Of a stretch of DNA of 64,000 nt, positions 57,501 to 60,265 are shown piece after piece; positions within the stretch are counted from its first letter, which is position 1, and each line of letters begins with the position of its first letter. The DNA is taken from the NCBI GenBank assembly GCA_004794785.1, contig SJOL01008888.1:424390-488389 (forward strand). The letters run 5' to 3'. The DNA comes from Opisthorchis felineus (taxonomy: Eukaryota > Platyhelminthes > Trematoda > Opisthorchiida > Opisthorchiidae). The notes beneath the pieces were generated by a model. It made no database searches, had not been told where the DNA came from, and saw only the letters and a list, made by a program, of their open reading frames with translations. Position numbers and translations under genes: made by a program.

Positions 57501-58625
57501 TGGTCGTGAAATCAGCGTGTAATCCGTTTCACCTGTTAACTATGTCGCCTTCTCCTGGGTAGGGGATTGTGCTTCTGGTTTCGTGGAATGTATTCACGCA
57601 TGGTGAGCGAATTTGGTGTGCGGGCCAAAGGAATTACGGATTTCTTCCCCAATTTCGTTTCCTACCATCCTCCGAGCATGTGGTCTTTTTCCTAACGGAG
57701 AACGGATGTAAATCCTCCTGTCCATGCGGTCAATGATTGCTTGCAAAATGGGTGCTACCAATGGAACGAAGAACTCTCTTCGCTTCGAGGCCGTTCGTTA
57801 GCGAACATGAACTCAAGAAAATAGCCATCTCATCTGCACACGGTTATTGAAAAGTCACCATTCTCAAGCGTCCTATTGAACTTTCTTGAACGTTCATTAA
57901 ATATTAACCAATAATGAATGTACACTTTCCGTAGTAGTAACCTTCACTTTCCATCAGGTGCGTGGGCATAGCTTGGAAATCAGACCATAGACTACTCGCA
58001 TACTCCATCAGTAATATACACCGTTACGCTAGGAACTTTTCCACACCCTATTTAATAAACTTCCAAAATTCCTGGGGCCAGCTCAACCTGGAATAGCAGG
58101 CAGGCGTGTTTCCGATTTCAAACTATCAGAAGGAAAACCCGCTTGTTAGCCTTAATTCTTTTCCGGTTTGAGAGTTCTCCAAACCACATGAAACCATCCT
58201 ATGAGTAACTAGACGTGTCCCGGGAGCAATTTTGACGTGTATGATAGCCATTTTTGGACTGTCTCGACAGTAATTTTATTGTTACTCAGTGTGAAATTAA
58301 GTTGTCCTGATGAATGAAATATTCTCGCTTGCGAGCAACACTGTGCACCTCTTCGGAATCCTAACCACGAGATATCCAGAGAGCATGCATTGCATAGACA
58401 TACACGTGTACGCACGCATCTTCCACTCGTCAACTCCAGGTTAGCTGGTGTGTGTGCCGCAGGTCGTTAGAGCTTATTCCAGTTTTCACTTTGGTCTGAT
58501 CGGATAATTGATGCAAACACGGTAGACGACGGATGTATTCATTTTCGACATCATAGCGGAGAAGTTGGCTGCAAAATTCGTATGATTTGGGTGGGTCAGC
58601 TAGACAGCAGTCTTCGTCAGACTAA
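15385..58625 (+). CDS. eif3e: eIF3e (INT6), translation initiation factor 3 subunit E, spliced gene
   Basis: eIF3e is a core subunit of the cytoplasmic eIF3 complex, which binds the 40S ribosome and recruits mRNA. Eight exons with GT...AG borders and matching phases (0,0,0,2,0,2,0 between exons) join into 445 codons, the length of the human protein. The order fits the family. The N-terminal eIF3 domain (residues 1-145) begins [18 protein letters not shown]. Helical repeats follow, with [19 protein letters not shown] near 225-243. The PCI domain (about 240-400) includes [15 protein letters not shown] and [19 protein letters not shown]. The C-terminus includes [12 protein letters not shown] probable last exon at 58557 adds 22 residues and the stop, giving 467. 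The start is the conserved MAEFDL. Introns 2, 5, 6 and 8 hold most of the window's transposons. Identity is near certain through 51148; the end is less sure. Confidence 0.95.
15512..15856 (+). CDS. eif3e: eIF3e exon 2
   Basis: 115 codons after the acceptor TCTCCTAG (intron 1 is only 37 bp) and before a GTAGGT donor at 15857. It begins [16 protein letters not shown] and ends [12 protein letters not shown], matching the family's N-terminal domain. The open frame runs on past the donor for about 100 bp but leaves the family there. The next intron is 12.5 kb. Confidence 0.95.
16380..17880 (-). mobile_element. RTE LINE endonuclease fragment, interrupted
   Basis: The two ends (16380-16720 and 17690-17870) match 26940-27260 and 27270-27430 base for base with changes. 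Those are the endonuclease part of the minus-strand RTE there. On the minus strand, frames read [20 protein letters not shown], the AP-endonuclease block TW..P.....QLDH common to RTE. About 960 bp of other sequence separates the two halves. Confidence 0.7.
16725..17690. other. Unidentified insert within an RTE fragment
   Basis: This sequence splits the RTE endonuclease fragment. It contains two diverged, roughly 65-bp direct repeats near 17240-17310 and 17320-17385 (shared pieces such as TGTAGGG and CCCTGTCC). No coding motif was seen. It may be a separate non-autonomous element. Confidence 0.4.
17995..18289 (+). mobile_element. Solo LTR
   Basis: This 295-bp unit begins TGTAACGG and ends CCTTACA (TG...CA). 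It matches along its full length the LTR at 26443-26751 on the other strand, including ACTACTGA, GCGAGTAGTATGTG and AATAAACAACTCCGC. It is flanked by a 4-bp CTAG on both sides (17991-17994 and 18290-18293), a target-site duplication. No primer-binding site or Gag follows, so it is a solo LTR left by recombination. Confidence 0.88.
18517..18747 (-). mobile_element. tRNA-derived SINE with long (AAT)n tail
   Basis: The body is 18570-18747. On the minus strand it carries a B-box-like GGTTCGAATCC, the shared middle CTTGGGCAACCTGG, and the end GCTGTTACCGCCGAACGATT. It is followed by an (AAT)n run of about 54 bp (18517-18570, read as TTA/ATT on the SINE strand), which I take as its 3' tail. Confidence 0.85.
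19255..19433 (+). mobile_element. tRNA-derived SINE
   Basis: A full copy. The tRNA-like head has GCTCAGTGGTTAGAGC (A box) and GGTTCGAACC (B box). The body has CTTGGGCAACCTGGCAGTAT and GGCATGGCAGCTAGGCAC, and the end is GTTACAGCTGAACGATTT. Confidence 0.9.
19615..19885 (+). pseudogene. RTE endonuclease fragment
   Basis: An open frame with [12 protein letters not shown] and [20 protein letters not shown], matching the pattern after the GDxNAQVG motif of RTE endonucleases ([25 protein letters not shown] in sister copies here). It stops after about 85 codons. It is a truncated endonuclease piece with no reverse transcriptase attached. Confidence 0.7.
20770..22870 (+). mobile_element. RTE LINE, degenerate, split by a SINE
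   Basis: The endonuclease remnant at 20780-21210 has [13 protein letters not shown], then ILVVA with a stop where GD is expected, then [15 protein letters not shown]. After a SINE at 21388-21564 the same element continues. It has ILPIFEKRL near 21640, [20 protein letters not shown] near 21865 (palm motif A), [13 protein letters not shown] near 21990, and frameshifted pieces to about 22830. There are many stops; it is inactive. Confidence 0.8.
21388..21564 (-). mobile_element. tRNA-derived SINE inside an RTE copy
   Basis: A minus-strand copy. On that strand it reads GAGATGGCTCAGTGGTTAGA (A box), then a B box with one change (GGTTCGTGGTCCGAA region), and ends GTGTTACAGCTGAACG. It interrupts the RTE between its endonuclease and reverse transcriptase, so it inserted later than that LINE. 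Confidence 0.88.
23210..23475 (+). pseudogene. RTE endonuclease fragment
   Basis: The frame [20 protein letters not shown] with [17 protein letters not shown] parallels the RTE endonuclease in the other copies (NGERLLQLC..., TWR.P). It is a short fragment of about 85 codons with no other domain attached. Confidence 0.75.
23530..25634 (-). mobile_element. RTE LINE, reverse-transcriptase half and 3' tail
   Basis: On the minus strand this reads [19 protein letters not shown] (25247 region), [34 protein letters not shown] (near 24640), [16 protein letters not shown] frames, and the C-terminal [10 protein letters not shown] and [12 protein letters not shown] run of TCA codons (25012-25032) adds an Asp tract. 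The 3' untranslated part ends near 23530 and matches 56250-56390. Frameshifts and stops break the ORF. Its endonuclease half lies beyond the Gag insertion, at 26752-27430. Confidence 0.85.
25623..26417 (-). CDS. LTR-retrotransposon Gag, truncated
   Basis: 264 codons from [12 protein letters not shown]; the ATG is 26 bases past the LTR. Gag forms the capsid-like particle that packages element RNA. The part up to about residue 175 has the helical retrotransposon-Gag layout ([51 protein letters not shown]). A heptad-rich stretch follows ([19 protein letters not shown]), then a CCHC zinc knuckle [14 protein letters not shown] near residue 210. The reading frame is intact and GC-rich, unlike the AT-rich surroundings, which suggests a fairly recent insertion. 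The last codons (YWM, stop) come from the RTE target DNA, so the native end is missing. Ty3/Gypsy-like is the best guess; without Pol the clade cannot be fixed. Confidence 0.85.
   Translation of the reverse strand: MRIPWPQPFEDGDVRTFLEDFEDVAEAAGLETDRGKLAALKTLLRGRAKAALDAARRGPQKMDWAAAKEALAAEFDTPADRQEAMRRFKTASMGPGCDPTVFFASLQQLLDRALPELDGVSRQQLLSEQFVEGVHPALRAQLRLARATGQLSVEHLVRLARELAEAPLATLQSQENRDELTVEDLKNKVDQLAGQLAAIKTESRMHARMSRCYRCGMHGHWKNQCPYTGRENVDEAGQNVKGAMLATFSAVYPTCPIRPEDYWM
25635..26751 (-). mobile_element. One-LTR Gag element inserted in the RTE
   Basis: A 309-bp LTR (26443-26751, TG...CA on the minus strand) is followed at once by a primer-binding-site-like TTTTGGTGCCGTGACC and a Gag frame. 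The Gag frame breaks off at 25635, where RTE sequence resumes. TACTGG (CCAGTA on the + strand) flanks both ends, at 25629-25634 and 26752-26757, like a 6-bp target-site duplication. Pol and the second LTR are absent. The flanking RTE reads across the insertion when compared with the copy at 36.7 kb. Confidence 0.8.
26443..26751 (-). repeat. 5' LTR of the Gag element
   Basis: 309 bp, TGTAACGG...TTCTTACA on the minus strand. An AATAAA (in TAATAAACAACTCCGC) near the 3' side would serve as the polyadenylation signal. Related copies: 17995-18289 and 57762-58028. Confidence 0.88.
26752..27430 (-). mobile_element. RTE LINE, endonuclease half
   Basis: This is the 5' part of the RTE whose reverse transcriptase is at 23530-25634. 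On the minus strand it gives [20 protein letters not shown] then [11 protein letters not shown] (27185-27255), the GDxN motif of AP-type endonucleases. After a frameshift come [18 protein letters not shown] and [18 protein letters not shown]. The split from the 3' half is due to the Gag insertion. Confidence 0.85.
27905..28088 (+). mobile_element. tRNA-derived SINE
   Basis: A full copy: GGATGGCTCAGTGGTTAGAG, a B box TTTCGAACCC with one change, TTGGGCAACCTGGCAATAT, and the end GCTACAGTTGAACTATTTAG. It lies in eIF3e intron 2, about 250 bp before exon 3. Confidence 0.9.
28342..28542 (+). CDS. eif3e: eIF3e exon 3
   Basis: 67 codons between the acceptor TTTCACACAG and the donor GTAAGT at 28543. 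It contains [15 protein letters not shown] and [20 protein letters not shown], both highly conserved in eIF3e. Phase 0 at both ends. Confidence 0.97.
29213..29310 (+). repeat. Dispersed repeat with a GATGAAACGTTTGCAAG core
   Basis: The block with TGATGAAACGTTTGCAAG and AAACAGATCAACTGCCGCCTG recurs at 46960-47035 with the same spacing. Both copies can pair GTTTGC with a downstream GCAAAC. The family is not identified. Confidence 0.5.
29705..29770 (+). repeat. SINE fragment
   Basis: Only the middle of the tRNA-derived SINE remains (CTCCTGTCTAGGCTTGGGTA and ACCTGACTGTGTCCCAGC). Confidence 0.7.
30437..30564 (+). CDS. eif3e: eIF3e exon 4
   Basis: 128 bp after the acceptor TTATTTTTCAG and before GTAAGT at 30565. 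It encodes [20 protein letters not shown] and [11 protein letters not shown] and leaves in phase 2, completed by the first base of exon 5. Confidence 0.96.
30766..30940 (+). mobile_element. tRNA-derived SINE
   Basis: A diverged full copy: GATAGCTCAGTGGCTAAGGC head, damaged B box (GCAGTTCGTATC), AAGCTTGGGCAACCTGACAG body, and end GTGTTACAGATGAACGAC. Confidence 0.85.
30945..32500. other. Intron 4 sequence with one imperfect palindrome
   Basis: No coding motif recognised. Two 21-base arms (31712-31732 and 31741-31761, AAAGTTTGATAACAATCGGT and its near complement) are separated by 8 bases and could form a hairpin. Confidence 0.45.
32500..32900 (+). mobile_element. Foldback repeat carrying a damaged hammerhead ribozyme
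   Basis: A long imperfect hairpin lies at about 32568-32705: CTGAATCTCTCGTTT faces AAACGAGAGATTCAG, with more pairing inside around TGCTGCATCAGGCTG and CAGCCTGGTGCAGCA. The conserved leader GCATGCAAAAGTGTGTATTT and AACATAAGGTTGACGGGAAC follows. The ribozyme region is 32826-32869, where the core has TTTATGA in place of CTGATGA while the GCGAAA side is kept. Confidence 0.7.
33141..33366 (+). CDS. eif3e: eIF3e exon 5
   Basis: 226 bp after the acceptor TTCCTCACAG and before the donor GTGAGT at 33367. It encodes [36 protein letters not shown] and [16 protein letters not shown], the start of the PCI region. An antisense RTE tail begins about 30 bp past its donor. Confidence 0.97.
33395..33690 (-). 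mobile_element. RTE LINE C-terminus and 3' UTR
   Basis: The minus strand gives the end of RTE ORF (frame with INVSGVLG near 33600, equivalent to CQWRS in sisters). It then gives the 3' UTR with CTCGGAA..., and TTCAAATAAATTA, matching + strand 48250-48410. It begins about 30 bp after the exon 5 donor. Confidence 0.65.
33780..33945 (-). mobile_element. Second RTE 3' UTR tail
   Basis: A diverged direct repeat of 33468-33560 (TAATTTATTTGAAAGC and AGTAGACGGGGAAG shared) in the same orientation. Both match the 3' UTR of the RTE at 47400-48440. Confidence 0.7.
34690..37175 (-). mobile_element. RTE LINE, most complete copy
   Basis: Reading down the minus strand from 37175: endonuclease end ([28 protein letters not shown]), linker ([20 protein letters not shown] in pieces), [15 protein letters not shown] at 36520, [20 protein letters not shown] at 36220, [16 protein letters not shown] and [10 protein letters not shown] at 35580-35760, and C-terminal [15 protein letters not shown] at 35010. 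RTE uses its endonuclease to nick the target and its reverse transcriptase to copy its RNA at the nick. Frameshifts near 35860, 36200 and 35200 and missing N-terminal endonuclease sequence make it dead. The catalytic YADD is intact. Confidence 0.9.
35162..35863 (-). pseudogene. RTE reverse transcriptase palm/thumb open frame
   Basis: A 233-codon open stretch holding the heart of the RTE reverse transcriptase: [27 protein letters not shown] (residues 48-63), the catalytic [10 protein letters not shown] (about 88-97), [13 protein letters not shown] (about 119-131) and [13 protein letters not shown]. It joins the upstream GPDG part only by a frameshift near 35860 and the downstream C-terminal frame (35226-34876) by another. 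It is the longest uninterrupted reverse-transcriptase frame in the window. Confidence 0.9.
37308..37508 (+). mobile_element. tRNA-derived SINE with 34-bp flanking duplication
   Basis: A full copy: GAGATGGTTCAGTGGTTAGA, GGTTCGAACCCGACC and GCTTGGGCAACCTGGCAGTA, ending GTTACAGCTGAACTG with a (TTTA)n-like tail. A 34-bp direct repeat (37269-37302 and 37511-37544, about 4 mismatches) flanks it and is probably the target-site duplication. Confidence 0.9.
37716..37800 (-). repeat. SINE head fragment
   Basis: The minus strand has a B box GGTTCGAATCCAACC and ACCGAAAGGTCCG. Only the tRNA-like head is present. Confidence 0.75.
37911..38040 (+). repeat. Dispersed repeat, copy 1
   Basis: Shares GTGATCAGCTTGCACTCAGA, the CCTTCAGTCGCA region, and CATATCACGTGGCGACC then GATTGGCATCTCAGGTGACG with 55064-55196. 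Unknown family. Confidence 0.5.
38281..38372 (-). repeat. SINE fragment
   Basis: CGGTGCCTAGTTGCCATGTC and GGTTCGAATTGCGGAC on the + strand are the complement of the SINE body and B box, with an internal deletion. Confidence 0.7.
38400..40200. other. Intron 5 sequence, nothing recognised
   Basis: Frames are all under about 100 codons and lack known motifs. No SINE, LTR or LINE match was noticed. Confidence 0.4.
40200..40680 (+). mobile_element. RTE LINE C-terminal fragment
   Basis: A decayed frame reads [18 protein letters not shown] (40315-40370), the RTE block [10 protein letters not shown]...RL. The C-terminal and 3' UTR remnant ([11 protein letters not shown] near 40550) follows, comparable with [10 protein letters not shown] at 48220. 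Confidence 0.7.
41440..41549 (+). CDS. eif3e: eIF3e exon 6
   Basis: 110 bp between the acceptor CTCTCCTGTAG and the donor GTAAGT at 41550. The translation is [15 protein letters not shown] then [21 protein letters not shown], with a phase 2 exit. The exon is too short to stand out as an open frame and was found by family match. Confidence 0.95.
41660..42130 (-). mobile_element. RTE LINE fragment
   Basis: The minus strand gives [18 protein letters not shown] and the [10 protein letters not shown] region. These correspond to the post-palm part of RTE (GKARAAFANL..., then RVWWEHR in other copies). It starts about 110 bp after eIF3e exon 6 in antisense. Short and frameshifted. Confidence 0.55.
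42340..43110. other. Intron 6 sequence, nothing recognised
   Basis: No frame, repeat or splice-bounded exon stands out on either strand. Confidence 0.4.
43117..43257 (+). mobile_element. tRNA-derived SINE, internally deleted
   Basis: GTGGTTCGAATCCAACTCC and GCTTGGGTGGCGTGACAGCG, ending TGCAGCTGAACG. About 40 bp of the body is missing. Confidence 0.8.
43904..44272 (+). CDS. Unidentified open frame behind a good splice acceptor
   Basis: The sequence TTCTAACTTCAATTTGCAG at 43885-43903 is a textbook branch point, pyrimidine run and acceptor. From there one frame stays open for about 120 codons. It includes [39 protein letters not shown] and [19 protein letters not shown] do not recognise the protein. 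It is proline-rich and soluble in its middle part, with no membrane segment. It ends with a TAG at about 44270, next to a decayed CR1 reverse transcriptase. It could be an exon of a nested gene, part of an unknown transposon protein, or chance. A second frame starting at the same acceptor stops after 17 codons. Confidence 0.35.
   Translation, partial: HQVPTGQSQLRPSRFFNRASAAVGCTLGAVGVEWRYMHPPFAIPPREPPFYVLRSLLAPKDYIPYDWENADAACITKLENVVSETSFQNEQTANSRRKCTTLPLAKLSTVVMVSTSKPLLVF
44240..44520 (+). mobile_element. CR1-like reverse-transcriptase remnant
   Basis: Broken frames read [15 protein letters not shown] near 44330 (the GxPQGSxLGPxLF block) and a LADDI-like run near 44420 where FADD is expected. 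Too decayed to place precisely. Confidence 0.5.
44520..44800 (+). mobile_element. Hammerhead-bearing repeat, ribozyme deleted
   Basis: Parts of the family leader (GGCAAATGAGTGTCTGTCGT, then CGGGGTCTAAGCTTACCTGA) lead to CTGATGA at 44754-44760. The next bases jump straight to the 3' half (AACTAGTACTGAGCTGTGG), so stem II and most of the GAAA side are lost. Its orientation is opposite to the intact copy 250 bp away. Confidence 0.55.
44985..45110 (-). mobile_element. Hammerhead-bearing repeat, intact ribozyme copy
   Basis: A conserved core block shared with copies near 32840, 51560, 54250 and 63050: leader AACATAAGGTTGACGGAAAC on the minus strand, the ribozyme (45030-45072), then CTGTCGAAGAGTTTTCAGCA. 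No protein frame. Similar short elements with hammerheads are known in flatworms and in Penelope-like elements; the assignment here is by motif. Confidence 0.75.
45030..45072 (-). ncRNA. Hammerhead ribozyme, type I, complete core
   Basis: Minus strand 5' to 3': stem I strand GCCTAC, core CTGATGA, stem II GCCC, loop CAAGAA, GGGC, core GAAA, then CCGGTC, and stem I partner GTGGGC. Stem I pairs 6 of 6 (one G-U), stem II 4 of 4. Stem III is only A-U, C-G, C-G with no loop (the palindrome ACCGGT), and cleavage would follow the GTC. All catalytic-core bases of the hammerhead are present. Such tiny palindromic stem III regions are known from Penelope-like elements and retrozymes, where two copies are thought to pair and cleave as a dimer or in tandem RNA. 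Confidence 0.85.
45828..45980 (+). mobile_element. tRNA-derived SINE, B box deleted
   Basis: GAGATTGCTCAATGGTTAAG head, then ACTGACCGGAAGGTTCGTGC joins directly to CTAGGCTTCAACAACCAGGC. It ends GTGTTACAGCTAGACGATT. The deletion removes the B box. Confidence 0.82.
46000..47040. other. Intron 6 sequence with a dispersed repeat
   Basis: The stretch 46380-46930 is purine-rich with a 114-codon frame but no known motif. Near 46949-47035 it holds the second copy of the GACGAAACGTTTGCAAG repeat seen at 29213. Confidence 0.4.
47400..48440 (+). mobile_element. RTE LINE, 3' half (second subfamily)
   Basis: Frames in order: [16 protein letters not shown] (47460-47505, catalytic YADD intact), [20 protein letters not shown] and [20 protein letters not shown] at 47590-47720, GRVYQAV, then [20 protein letters not shown] and [15 protein letters not shown], ending [10 protein letters not shown] with a TGA at 48243. 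The 3' UTR follows to about 48440. Several frameshifts; 5' truncated within the palm. It ends about 80 bp before eIF3e exon 7. Confidence 0.88.
48520..48622 (+). CDS. eif3e: eIF3e exon 7
   Basis: 103 bp after CCGTGGTTTTAG and before GTTGGT at 48623. It encodes [20 protein letters not shown] and [14 protein letters not shown], the winged-helix part of the PCI domain. The first base completes the serine codon begun in exon 6. Confidence 0.96.
48630..50940. other. Intron 7 sequence, no recognised gene
   Basis: Two + strand frames, 49661-49843 (60 codons) and 49785-50225 (146 codons), are the longest. The second has [19 protein letters not shown], no known motif, and no clear splice borders. I see no repeat shared with the rest of the window. 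Confidence 0.4.
51017..51148 (+). CDS. eif3e: eIF3e exon 8
   Basis: 44 codons after ATCCACTTTCCAG, starting [20 protein letters not shown] and ending EKSLDSEM before a GTATGT donor at 51149. If the donor were not used, the frame would run 26 codons into a SINE and stop, which is unlikely for a conserved protein. Confidence 0.93.
51197..51376 (+). mobile_element. tRNA-derived SINE with 13-bp TSD, next to eIF3e exon 8
   Basis: A full copy with a slightly altered head (GACAGTTGAGTGGTTAAGG), flanked by CGGTGTTGTGGTG on both sides (51184-51196 and 51377-51389). It begins 48 bp after the exon 8 end. Confidence 0.92.
51515..51900 (-). mobile_element. Hammerhead-bearing repeat with foldback arms
   Basis: The ribozyme region is 51541-51583. 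The CTGATGA box, stem II GTCC/GGGC and the palindromic CCGG are kept, but GAAA has become GGAA and stem I has a mismatch, so cleavage is unlikely. The flank 51655-51870 has inverted ends, with TCATTTGCATATCAATTTGG facing CCAAATTTGTGTGCAAATGA. Confidence 0.72.
52060..52500 (+). mobile_element. RTE LINE C-terminal fragment
   Basis: Frames [18 protein letters not shown] (52105-52160), then a [11 protein letters not shown] remnant at 52195, and the 3' part equivalent to WGPRDSxHxWLxTLADMAQL near 52380-52450. Decayed. Confidence 0.78.
52950..53500 (-). mobile_element. RTE LINE C-terminal fragment
   Basis: The minus-strand frame 53467-53222 includes [15 protein letters not shown], the RTE block DExIxLHRLRWLGH with changes. 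The 3' tail equivalent to RSQWRSCIxxIAF lies near 53010. Confidence 0.7.
53500..54190. other. Intron 8 sequence, one 131-codon frame of unknown meaning
   Basis: The + strand frame 53555-53950 is rich in Phe and Ser with a hydrophobic patch ([14 protein letters not shown]) but no family I know and no clear splice borders. Probably not a gene. Confidence 0.3.
54200..54410 (-). mobile_element. Hammerhead-bearing repeat, core mutated
   Basis: The ribozyme region is 54232-54274. Stem I GCCTAC/GTAGGC is perfect, and the CAAGAA loop and GCGAAA are kept, but CTGATGA reads CTGCTTA and stem III is CCCA. The family flank with TGTGCAAATGAGTG lies at 54388. Confidence 0.7.
55064..55196 (+). repeat. Dispersed repeat, copy 2
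   Basis: Partner of 37911-38040: GATTAGCAGTGTGATTAACT, CACATCACGTGGTCGA, and GATTGGCTGGCTCC with GTGACGGTTTCTCAGA. Confidence 0.5.
55320..55498 (+). mobile_element. tRNA-derived SINE with 11-bp TSD
   Basis: A full, well-kept copy: GAGATGGCTCATTGGTTAGA, GGTTCGAATCCGACC and GCTTGGGCGACCCGGGAGTA, ending GTGTTACAGCTGAACG. ATATCGGCACC flanks it at 55309-55319 and 55499-55509. Confidence 0.93.
55955..56390 (+). mobile_element. RTE LINE 3' end
   Basis: The frame [20 protein letters not shown], then [20 protein letters not shown] and [15 protein letters not shown], stops at 56192. The 3' UTR continues to about 56390 and matches the tail at 23530-23640. It is a 5'-truncated copy of the same subfamily as the one at 23.5-27.4 kb, inserted in intron 8. 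Confidence 0.85.
56400..57760. other. Intron 8 sequence with a small RTE tail
   Basis: At 57030-57110 CGTCGGCGAAAGAAACTGG and ATAACCACTGTACAACATGT match the RTE 3' UTR at 56305-56350. Nothing else recognised. Confidence 0.5.
57762..58028 (-). mobile_element. Degenerate solo LTR
   Basis: On the minus strand it begins CGTAACGGTGTATATTACTG, then GCGAGTAGT, and ends in a version of CTTCGCTTCG...TTCC, parallel to the LTRs at 17995 and 26443 but shorter and more diverged. No internal region is attached. Confidence 0.75.
58557..58625 (+). CDS. eif3e: Probable last exon of eIF3e (C-terminus and stop)
   Basis: After an ATCATAG acceptor, the phase required by exon 8 reads 22 polar codons ([20 protein letters not shown] then SD) and a TAA at 58623-58625. 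An in-frame TAG sits at the acceptor itself, so the frame can only be entered by splicing. The short hydrophilic tail suits an eIF3e C-terminus, but I cannot match it to a known one, and the pyrimidine tract is weak. Another frame is open across 58555-58690, and a different small exon in the 7.4-kb gap is possible. Confidence 0.45.
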   Translation, partial: RRSWLQNSYDLGGSARQQSSSD

Positions 58626-58879
58626 ACGAGAAAGATTGCTCGGCCAGTTATCCGTTGGCTGTAGCAAAACGGAAGCGGAAACGGTGGGTATTTTACTAAC
58701 TGCGTGCTTGAAGCTTTTGTATGCAGTTTGAAAATAAGTGGATGCCAAGAGGATTTCATGGGCTATTGGTTACAAATTCCGCAGTTGCACGCCACCGATT
58801 GAACCATGTGATGTACAGTCTGTCGCGAAAATGAGTGTCTGAAAACTGCGAACCAAGCGGTATATTACTGCACTGTAGT

Positions 58880-60265
58880 AAAGGAAAAGCTCAGATGCTG
58901 TTGTAGTTGCCAGAGATACGAATCCACAAGTGGGCAGACTTGGCGCATCTGAGACCCAATTAGGTGGTCCAATTGGATTGGAATCGGTACGTGCGGACAA
59001 TGGTGAATGATTGCTTCAGCTGTATGCTAACCGCAGGCTGTTTTTTGTGCAGTACTAACTTCCGAAGTCGTCTGGCCACATGGTGTCTTCCAACAGCGTG
59101 CCGGCTACAAACTCAGATTGATCACATTGCCATCGGTTATCGATGGCGCCGGTCGATAAATGACTGCCACTGATTCTAGAACACAGTTGTGGATTCCGAC
59201 CACGCGCTCGTCCGGAGTCGCTTCTCTCTACGTTTTCCAGGGCCGCGTAAAGTGCGAACAAATGGCTTGGCAACTGAGAGACTGGCAGATCCGTATGTTA
59301 GATGAATTTACCAGAATCGTCTTTTAGAGTCTCTTCCAAATGCTTCACTATCAGATGCGAATTCATGCTGGGACGAGATCGCCACCTCTGCATATTTCTT
59401 GGAGTTTTGCCTGTGGCACAGCGCTACCAGGCCCGCTGAAGCACTGGATATCAGACCAAACAGTGGCACTGCTTAAATCTAGGAGGAATATCCCCTCCGG
59501 TCCCGAACATAACTTGACGCAACGAATTATCAGAAGTCAAGAGAAAGTGAGCGTGCTCGCCGACCGGGAGGTCTGGTGGATACGGAAAGCCAAGGAAATG
59601 GAAGAGGCCCAGAAGTCCGGGAATGCCCGAGGATTGTTCCAGCTGATCCGTGCGACCGGTCCCCGGAAACCACCTATGAGCGAAACCATCAAGGATCAAA
59701 ATGTGGTGACCATCTTGAATAAAGAAGAACGCCTCGACCGGTGGGCTGAATACTTTGAATATCAACTATCGTAGCCATCAGCTACCACACCTATGGAGCC
59801 TACGGCTGACGTAGTACCCTGGACGGTGAACATGGAACCCCCTACCTCCTCGGTGGTTTCTGACTGCAAATGTCCTCCCGAGCTTCTGGTTCGGATGACC
59901 TCCCATCTACATTGTTCAAAGATGGCAGGGAAGTCTTCAGTCAGTGCTTGTCTGATCTGTCTGCCTGCATTTGGGAAAAGGGGACTGTCCCAGCCAAGTG
60001 GGGAGAGTAGGTGATAGTGCCCATTTTCTAAAAAGGGGCTCGTAGTGAGCGCGGTACTCACAGGGGGATCAACTTGACCCCAGTTGTAACGACACAATCG
60101 ATGCGGATAATTTGAAAATCATCGTCGCCCTTGATTCATCCATTTTTGTGATTATCAGAATTGTGCAGCCCAGGAATCCCTGGAAAGATTACTATTTGAA
60201 TAGCGTCACTTGGCCTCATGCATCACAAAGTCTACGTAATGTCTGAATAATAAATAAATAAATTT
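58880..60265 (+). mobile_element. RTE LINE, endonuclease to linker, 3' truncated or rearranged
   Basis: Frames: VVARDTNPQVGRLGASETQL near 58900 (GDxN motif with R for G), NGE.LLQLYANRRLFF near 59010, LDHVAI-equivalent TQIDHIAIGYRWRRSIND at 59115, ADREVWWIRKAKEMEEAQKS at 59562 and GLFQLIRATGPRKPPMSE at 59632. Instead of a palm domain it passes into unclear sequence and ends with AATAAATAAATAAAT at 60249-60264. It starts 255 bp after the putative eIF3e stop. Confidence 0.8.
59450..59774 (+). pseudogene. RTE endonuclease-RT linker frame
   Basis: About 108 open codons at the end of frame 59340-59774. The part from LKSRRNIPSGPEHNLTQRII through VLADREVWWIRKAKEMEE, LFQLIRATGPRKPPMSE and EERLDRWAEYFEYQLS is the linker before the RTE reverse transcriptase. 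It stops at 59772, before the GPDG motif. Confidence 0.8.
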
